From Diphasiastrum complanatum (taxonomy: Eukaryota > Streptophyta > Lycopodiopsida > Lycopodiales > Lycopodiaceae): 64,000 nt of DNA. The notes below the pieces were generated by a model. The model was not told the DNA's origin. It saw nothing but the letters and a program-made list of their open reading frames with translations, and made no database searches. Location of the stretch: contig CM055096.1 of the NCBI GenBank assembly GCA_029204225.1, forward strand, positions 62,106,957 through 62,170,956. Reading direction: 5' to 3'. Shown here one piece after another: positions 58,907-64,000 of the stretch (position 1 is the first letter of the stretch; every line of letters begins with the position of its first letter). Both the position numbers and the translations under genes were made by a program.

Positions 58907-60350
58907 TTGCCATCCCCACGGCCCAAAGACCAACAATGTCATAGACCCTATAACCCCTGGTATGATCAAGAATGCATCCAACTACATCAGAACCTCATAT
59001 ATGCTCACTCCCACGAAATTGGTCAGGGTAAGAAACTGATGGATCTCCTCTTTAGTTCTTCCTCAGGTTCATTCTGGAAGAGGTTCCTTCCACAGTCACC
59101 CCCACCACGGATCACAGACCTCAGCACTTGGCCCCACCTCCTGTCTCACGGATACTTCTGTTATATTCACTAACGAACTTATAGAAAAGGCCATCACACG
59201 ACTCCATTCCCATAAAGCCAAAGACATTGATGAGCTAGAGGCTGAACTTCTAAAGTATGCTCCCGACATCCTCTCACCCTTTCTCTCCATCCTATTCAAC
59301 CGAGCTGTCACCTCTGATTTTCCCTCTCCATGGTCCACAAACCTCATTCACCCTATCCACAAAGGCGGGGACCCCATGAAAGCTGACAACTACCGCACCA
59401 TTATGATCAGTCACCTCTTCGCCAAAGTATATGGTTCTATCCTACAGTCAGAGATCAGTACAAAGATGGATGCTAGATCACTCCATGCCATTGGACATGC
59501 GGGTTTCAGACCGGGATATACTACATCGGATTATATCTTTACTTTGAGGTCCATCATTGAGGAGGCTAAGGCCAAGAGGGAGCGTGTATACTGCTGCTTT
59601 GTGGATTTCCGCAAGGCATTTGATTTTGTGCCTAGGCATCTATTGATACAGAGACTTCATGATCGGGGCTTTCAGGAGGATACTATACAGGCGGTAGTAG
59701 CATTGTACAGGCGAGTTATTGGCAAGGTCCGACTATCAGAAGTTATTTCACCGGAGGTGGTCAGTACTATTGGTGTCAAATAGGGATGTCCACTCTCTCC
59801 TACACTTTTTGGTCTTTACATTGACGAGCTAGAGCATGTTATACGGAGTGATGGAGGGGAGGGTTGTACATTGGGCGACCTTATTATTGCTATTCTCCTT
59901 TATGCTAATCATGTGGTTTTGCTTTCACGGACGAGAGAGGGTTTGCAACGACACTTAGATGCTCTTCTTTCTTTCTGCACACGGTGGGGTTTGTCGGTGG
60001 AAGTGGCCAAGACTAAGGTTATGGTGTTCAGCACCTCTAGGTCTTTCATGATGCAGCAGGAGCTTCTATGGGATGGTCATCCCCTAGAGGTTGTTGATTC
60101 CTATACATATCTAGGAGTACTATTCTCGGGGCCTACGTTCAGCATGAGACACGCAACTATTTCCCGGGTACAGAAGGGCTATGCCTCACTGGTAGATTTG
60201 GAGAGACTATGTTTCAGCTCACACATCAGAGATGCGACTAGTAAGTGTCGGTTCTTTGACACTATGGTTGTGCCCTCAGCTATGTATGCTTCCGAGACAT
60301 GGAGTACTGGTCTGACAGCTACTGATTGGACATATATCTCCCGGCTCTAG
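58907..60350 (+). pseudogene. LINE copy 2 reverse transcriptase
   Basis: Segments: linker to 59173 (stop after YFCYIH). Then, in another frame from about 59170, NELIEKAITRLHSHKAKDID and TNLIHPIHKGGDPMKADNYR. From 59376: TGHAGFRPG-like block IGHAGFRPGYTTSDY and CCFVDFRKAFDFVPRHLLIQ. TAG replaces Gln in the GVKQGC motif (59781-59783). From there: GCPLSPTLFGLYIDELEHVI and AILLYANHVVLLSRTREGL, where the catalytic Tyr-x-Asp-Asp is Tyr-Ala-Asn-His. Then AKTKVMVFSTSRSF and DSYTYLGVLFSGPTFSMR, ending at TAG after YISRL (about 60350). RT is dead on two counts. Confidence 0.92.
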
Positions 60351-60459
60351 ATTCGTTTGCTCTCCCGGATGATACAGGCTAAGCCCTCAGTACCACACGA
60401 AATTATCTTGGCGGAGTTCGCGGTCCCCCCCCATTCAGATTGAGGCCTTATTCCATATT

Positions 60460-61401
60460 GTGACATTCATACAGAGGTTAGAGGATCTTCAGGATGGGGG
60501 TACACATTATGTAGTTGCAGCTTTATCTTCATCCCGACGCCTACACTCAGAGGGACACCTTTTCTCATGGTACTCCCAGGCTTGCCGTCTCCTCTCCACA
60601 TTGGGTATCCAGATCAGTGATCTACCTGCGGGCACCCACCAGTACATCAGAGGCCTCCTTTACAGATCATATCTTCATATCACTTGGCAGGGTCCATTGG
60701 CGACCAAGAGTGAGTTTTATCGTACACACTTTCTATCTCTTGATCCGGCTGGCTACCCCATAGTATCTGGTTACTTGCTGAGGAGTATATCACATAGTCT
60801 GCGGATAGCGATGGGTCAGTTTCGGGTTACTTCACATCAGCTGGCTATTGAGACTGGCGGATGCAGTGGCACCCCACGAGAGGACCAGCTTTGTAGCATC
60901 TGTGTTATGCATGAGACTAAGGACGAGTCACATTTCCTCTTCAGATGTCCAGCCTACTATGAGATACGAGGGCGGTACTACTGCTTGTTCAGAGAGCACC
61001 CAGTTACACTTTCTACCTTGATATCTTATGAGGACCCTAGATGTGTCGCACTGATGATCCGAGAAATGTCAGACCTGAGGAGGAGGAGACTAGATGGTAC
61101 ACATTCCCTGACACAGCTGAGCATTGATGAGTGCATATCCCGTCGGAGACAGAGATCCGAGGTACCCATAGGCAGCGACTCAGATGGAGAGGCCGAGATT
61201 CCCGACTCCGTACACCGGCATCAGAGACCATGTCGACGGCCAGAGAGACAGTCAATTATTAGATCACAGTCCAGAGCGCCACGGCAGCAGAGACGACACC
61301 GACGGCCTATCCGGCGACAGAGGTCCAGGGCACATCTAATCACACCTTCACAACATACCATCCACCATTTCTTTCATGCTGATTGGCATCGTGATATATG
61401 A
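60460..61401 (+). CDS. LINE copy 2 ORF2 C-terminal region (CCHC knuckle)
   Basis: 313 residues open in one frame; the start codon is not real, as this continues ORF2 after a frameshift in a poly-C run near 60425-60432. Blocks: YIRGLLYRSYLHITWQGPLA, FRVTSHQLAIETGGCSGTPR, the knuckle C-x2-C-x9-H-x4-C in LCSICVMHETKDESHFLFRC, then YYEIRGRYYCLFREHPVTLS. A long Arg/Gln-rich basic tail follows (RRQRSRAHLITPSQHTIHHF). The knuckle and basic tail probably bind the LINE RNA or target DNA. Confidence 0.85.
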   Translation: MTFIQRLEDLQDGGTHYVVAALSSSRRLHSEGHLFSWYSQACRLLSTLGIQISDLPAGTHQYIRGLLYRSYLHITWQGPLATKSEFYRTHFLSLDPAGYPIVSGYLLRSISHSLRIAMGQFRVTSHQLAIETGGCSGTPREDQLCSICVMHETKDESHFLFRCPAYYEIRGRYYCLFREHPVTLSTLISYEDPRCVALMIREMSDLRRRRLDGTHSLTQLSIDECISRRRQRSEVPIGSDSDGEAEIPDSVHRHQRPCRRPERQSIIRSQSRAPRQQRRHRRPIRRQRSRAHLITPSQHTIHHFFHADWHRDI

Positions 61402-61522
61402 TTCCAGGCTATTGGATCCTGACTGGGCCAGCTGTCTTTATGCATTGTATTTGCAGTTATTTAGTTTTATAGATGATTGAGCTTTAAGCTCCTATGTGCA
61501 CACTTGACATGTACCTTTTCTT

Positions 61523-61553
61523 AGTCCTATGTACCTTAGGGTATTCAAGGACT
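61523..61553 (+). terminator. LINE copy 2 3'-terminal stem-loop
   Basis: Outer stem AGTCCT (61523-61528) with AGGACT (61548-61553). Inner stem GTACC-TTAG-GGTAT (61531-61543). T-A in the other copies is C-G here, a compensating change. Confidence 0.78.
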
Positions 61554-61570
61554 TTAATAAAATCTTTCTT

Positions 61571-61576
<6 letters not shown>

Positions 61577-61615
<39 letters not shown>
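61577..61615 (+). repeat. (CT)n microsatellite at LINE copy 2 3' end
   Basis: CT dinucleotides continuing from the CTTTCTTTCTTTCT tail of the LINE. Confidence 0.98.
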
Positions 61616-61617
<2 letters not shown>

Positions 61618-61790
61618 TTTTGCACAGAGCAAGCCACTTCTAACCAACCATAAAAATTGCGGAATTCAAACCATTTCTAACTAGCCATTCAAATTTCACA
61701 TACCTAACCATTTCTAACCAACCACGATAAATTGGCCATGACACGAATAGATTGGAAAAATATATACACATCTGTTCTGATGCAAGTGTA
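61616..61790 (+). repeat. CT-tract flank repeat, copy 1
   Basis: Homologous to 63793-63925: GCACAGAGCAAGCC against GCATGGAGCAAACC, CATTCAAATTTCACA, and GCCATGACACGAATA, in the same order, both directly after a CT tract. Confidence 0.85.
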
Positions 61791-61822
61791 CATGATGTTA
61801 AAATGTGTACAAGCTCTCAAGA

Positions 61823-61957
61823 CAGGGAACCACAAGACCTACACACTACTATGTCTTATATGATGAGATCGGTTTCCCCCGGGATGAACTTCAACAGCTT
61901 ACTAATTACTTATGCAAAACTGTGTCATTCACTACAAAATCTTGCAAAGAGTGTTAA
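61823..61957 (+). pseudogene. Argonaute PIWI exon fragment B
   Basis: The frame reads QGTTRPTHYYVLYDEIGFPR, then DELQQLTNYLCKTVSFTTKS, ending at TAA. Argonaute proteins (small-RNA-guided silencing effectors) carry QGTSRPTHYxVLxDENxFxxDELQxLTNxLC near their C-terminus. The fragment starts exactly at the QGTSRP position, which I recall as an exon boundary in plant Argonaute genes, and diverges after NYLC, before the YAHLAAxRAR block. It is therefore one exon, not a gene. Confidence 0.8.
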
Positions 61958-62510
61958 GTGTGGAGATGTATTGTGGAATGAAGGGTGCGAGAAAAGAAAA
62001 ACTTGGCTGGAGGATCTTGGGTCGAGGTATGGGTGGAAGGGGAGAGGTCTGGCCAATAGAGAGTGAGAGCAATGAGTGATCAGCAAGAGTAGGAGGGATG
62101 ATGCTAAAACTGTGAAATAAGGGAATCAAGGCTGGTGAGCCAATTGAAGTAGTCCGCCACACTATGTCCACCTCCATGAGGATGACAGGTGAAGGCTGCA
62201 GAGTCTGGCCACTGTGATAATCCATTCAAAATAACCAAGGAATGTGCCTCAGTAATCCTGAGAAGCTGCTCACCAAATGAGGTAGGAGACTGCATGGAAC
62301 TCCATCTGTCTGGTGGTTGTGCGTGCGTTAAAGTTCCCTGCTAGAAGCACATATCCCTGTAAAGAGAAGGTGGTAATATCCTCGGACAAAAGGGTCACAA
62401 CCAAAGTCTGCAAATATCGAAGTCTGTGGAGCAATACAACAAACCACCATAAAGATATCTCTAGATATGCCTAGGGTATTGTAATAGATCCTAACACCAC
62501 AGTAGGGCAA
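61935..62510 (-). pseudogene. LINE endonuclease fragment, minus strand
   Basis: Read right to left: YCGVRIYYNTLGISRDIFMV and CIAPQTSIFADFG (62505-62390); a DFNAR-like block with a change of frame near 62340; SPTSFGEQLLRITEAHSLVI, LNGLSQWPDSAAFTCHPHGG and GHSVADYFNWLTS (62290-62115). Then, shifted, SFSIIPPTLADHSLLSLSIG (62110-62030), which keeps the Asp-His pair of the active site. It is a 5' ORF2 fragment of the same LINE family as copy 1, in the opposite orientation, with several shifts. Confidence 0.82.
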
Positions 62511-62700
62511 ACACTAACTGATTTACCCAACCTTGCCTACTCCCTGATATGGAGCAAGCCCCTCCTAGCCCAGTGTGAGGACTGGTAGCATGCATAATGC
62601 CAAGTGTCGGCCATGTGGCACTGACGTGGCCGACTGCACGTCAGGACCCAACGTGGGGCCCTATCCTGTTGACAGGGTCCCGTCGCCATGGCTATGGATT
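62511..62700. other. Spacer, GC-richer, no gene
   Basis: Sequence between the LINE endonuclease fragment and the Argonaute exon array; contains CACTGACGTGGCCGAC-type motifs but nothing assignable. Confidence 0.3.
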
Positions 62701-62706
62701 GTGCCA

Positions 62707-63040
62707 GGGGAAACCACGAGACCTACACACTACTATGTCTTATATGATGTGAGCAGTTTCCCCCCGGATGAACTTCAACAGCTTACTAATTACTTATGCA
62801 AAATTGTGTCATTCACTACAAGGAACCACGAGACCTACACACTACTATGTCTTATACGATGTGATCGGCTTCCCCCCGGATGAACTTCAATAGCTTACTA
62901 ATTACTTATGCAAAACTGTCATTCACTACAGGGAACCACGAGACCTACACACTACTATGTCTCGGTTGACGAGATCGGTTTCTCTCCGGATGAACTTCAA
63001 CGGCTTACTAATTACTTATGGCACAATACCGACACGGGGA
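62707..63040 (+). repeat. Tandem array of three Argonaute PIWI exon fragments (C, D, E)
   Basis: Units begin at ACCACGAGACCT at 62713, 62825 and 62935 (periods 112 and 110 bp). Each encodes, in its own frame, TTRPTHYYV, then F(P/S)PDELQxLTNYL. Copy D has a TAG after DELQ and a 2-bp deletion; copy E ends NYLW. Each unit ends ATTCACTACA(A)GG, so the exon plus about 25 bp of flank was amplified. Confidence 0.85.
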
Positions 63041-63263
63041 CTCCGAAACATCTCCCAGTTTTCAGATCCCGACCGGACAAAGTGTCCCTGAAGCCCTGTT
63101 TAACGTCGAACTTCAAATGGACGTCCGTTCCTCGTCCTGTCTGTTCCCACAGGTTCCTATCGAGGTTGTCCACTGGCCGAAACAGACGGCACCTAAAACG
63201 GATCCCGTTTGGAGAAACTGGGCCGTCGGACGGAAAGCTACAAAAGTAGTCCATTTCACATGA
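63018..63263 (+). CDS. Unrecognised 81-residue ORF
   Basis: Open frame overlapping the end of the Argonaute array, including VELQMDVRSSSCLFPQVPIE and WPKQTAPKTDPVWRNWAVG. No family recognised. GC-richer than its surroundings. It may be chance. Confidence 0.2.
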   Translation: MAQYRHGDSETSPSFQIPTGQSVPEALFNVELQMDVRSSSCLFPQVPIEVVHWPKQTAPKTDPVWRNWAVGRKATKVVHFT

Positions 63264-63299
63264 CCTAATTGCGTTTCTCTCCAGTCGAAACGCCATTCT

Positions 63300-63345
63300 G
63301 ACCGAACGATACCCGAATCGAGCCAGGCTCGATCCCTTGGATTCG
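63300..63345. repeat. Palindrome ATCGAGCC-A-GGCTCGAT with longer flanking dyad
   Basis: Near 63316-63332 the inner palindrome ATCGAGCC/GGCTCGAT is flanked by GATACCCGAAT and ATTCGTATC, forming a larger imperfect dyad. Confidence 0.75.
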
Positions 63346-63479
63346 TATCGGGATCACGAACCTGTGGATTGTATTCCTAGACCATTACTGCATTCTACAC
63401 AAGTTTAAGTGAATGCTACACAAGTGCTGCGGCGATGTTGAATCTGCACATACTTGTGGTGCAATGCCTACGACACAAT

Positions 63480-63660
63480 GAGGACGTGGGGTTGATGATG
63501 TTTATGGTTGTGGTTATGATGATTATGGCTGTGGCTTGTTTTGATGGTTATGGCTGTGGGGTTGTGGGTTTATGATGATTTGTTAGGGTTTAGGGTGTTA
63601 TGTTAACTGTGCCATTTGTTAGGGTGTCGGGTTTAGCGTGTTATGTTGAATGGTTGAACA
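63480..63660 (+). repeat. GATTATGGCTGTGG / GTTAGGGTTTAG short repeats
   Basis: Repeated ATTATGGCTGTGG-type units and GTTAGGGT units upstream of the CT tract. Related sequence lies at 58690-58780, upstream of the CT remnant at the 5' end of LINE copy 2. Confidence 0.65.
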
Positions 63661-63695
63661 TGATGCATATGTTATGAGAGAGATGCAGATGTGCT

Positions 63696-63697
<2 letters not shown>

Positions 63698-63792
<95 letters not shown>
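63698..63792 (+). repeat. (CT)n microsatellite, 95 bp
   Basis: Uninterrupted CT dinucleotides. Confidence 0.99.
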
Positions 63793-63794
<2 letters not shown>

Positions 63795-63925
63795 TTGCAT
63801 GGAGCAAACCATTCAAATTTCACAGAGCTAACCATTTGTAAGCAATCATGATAAACTAGCCATGACACGAATAAACTGTAAAAAAATATATACATCTCAT
63901 CTGATGCCAGTATACATGATAGTCT
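63793..63925 (+). repeat. CT-tract flank repeat, copy 2
   Basis: Second copy of the 61616-61790 repeat, in the same relation to a CT tract but without a LINE. It ends near the ATATATACAT block. Confidence 0.85.
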
Positions 63926-64000
63926 GTGTGTATCAATATCTACAGGTCTGTGCTAAAAAAATCATCCCTCTGCGTGCCAGATGCATCCTCAGGTGTGTCA

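Larger units (their letters stand above)
58836..61576 (+). mobile_element. LINE copy 2 (RT complete, 5' truncated), flanked by CT tracts
   Basis: It begins at a (CT)n remnant (58818-58835) in the ORF2 linker (NPWYDQECIQLHQNLIYAHS), equivalent to PPWYDTECRSLHHLV in copy 1. It runs through RT and the C-terminal region to a stem-loop (61523-61553), TTTAATAAAATCTTTCTTTC, and a (CT)n tract (61577-61615). The endonuclease and ORF1 are missing. RT carries a nonsense codon and a changed catalytic box. Confidence 0.9.

Overview
This is a stretch of plant nuclear DNA. The genes that can be read have spliceosomal introns (GT-AG, consistent phases). The protein families are plant ones: a GPI-type lipid transfer protein, a dirigent protein, a GH20 beta-hexosaminidase, Aha1 and Argonaute. 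The bulk is plant transposon debris: CACTA elements with Transposase_21, DUF4218 and DUF4216 segments, Ty1/copia, Ty3/gypsy and LINEs. The very long (CT)n tracts and gene-poor, repeat-rich texture would suit a large seed-free plant genome such as a fern. That placement is a guess, because no diagnostic marker is present.

Layout. 1-7.3 kb: the 3' end of a three-exon gene, a broken copia gag, a 362-bp tandem duplication and a decayed CACTA DUF4216 copy. 7.7-8.7 kb: the one gene that looks intact, a two-exon LTPG. 9.7-12.1 kb: minus-strand copia and gypsy pol debris, then a retroelement tail. 15.8-17.6 kb: a truncated dirigent gene and a locally duplicated unknown segment. 20.8-26.8 kb: a CACTA copy next to a 5.1-kb structure with 1.5-kb inverted arms, palindromic GCGTGGAT repeats and captured copia and CACTA pieces. 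26.8-33.7 kb: minisatellites, a repeat family, an intronless Aha1 pseudogene and the 3' end of an unrecognised multi-exon gene. 35.8-42.3 kb: a GH20 pseudogene and two opposed CACTA copies, one split by a small LTR element of about 2.1 kb. 43.5-44 kb: copia protease debris. 48-56.8 kb and 58.8-61.6 kb: four copies of one LINE family. 57-64 kb: GC-rich sequence, tandem repeats, and at least five fragments of a single Argonaute PIWI exon.

How parts work together. Almost nothing here forms a working pathway. The LTPG would act alone at the cell surface or wall. The clearest biology is transposon biology. The LINE family carries ORF1 (coiled coil plus a nucleic-acid-binding domain) and ORF2 (endonuclease, reverse transcriptase, C-x2-C-x9-H-x4-C knuckle). 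Its copies share a 3'-terminal stem-loop with compensating base changes, and several abut (CT)n tracts. The CACTA copies preserve a gene order of Transposase_21, DUF4218, DUF4216 and an acidic tail. Every mobile element seen carries disabling lesions, so activity would need a helper elsewhere in the genome.
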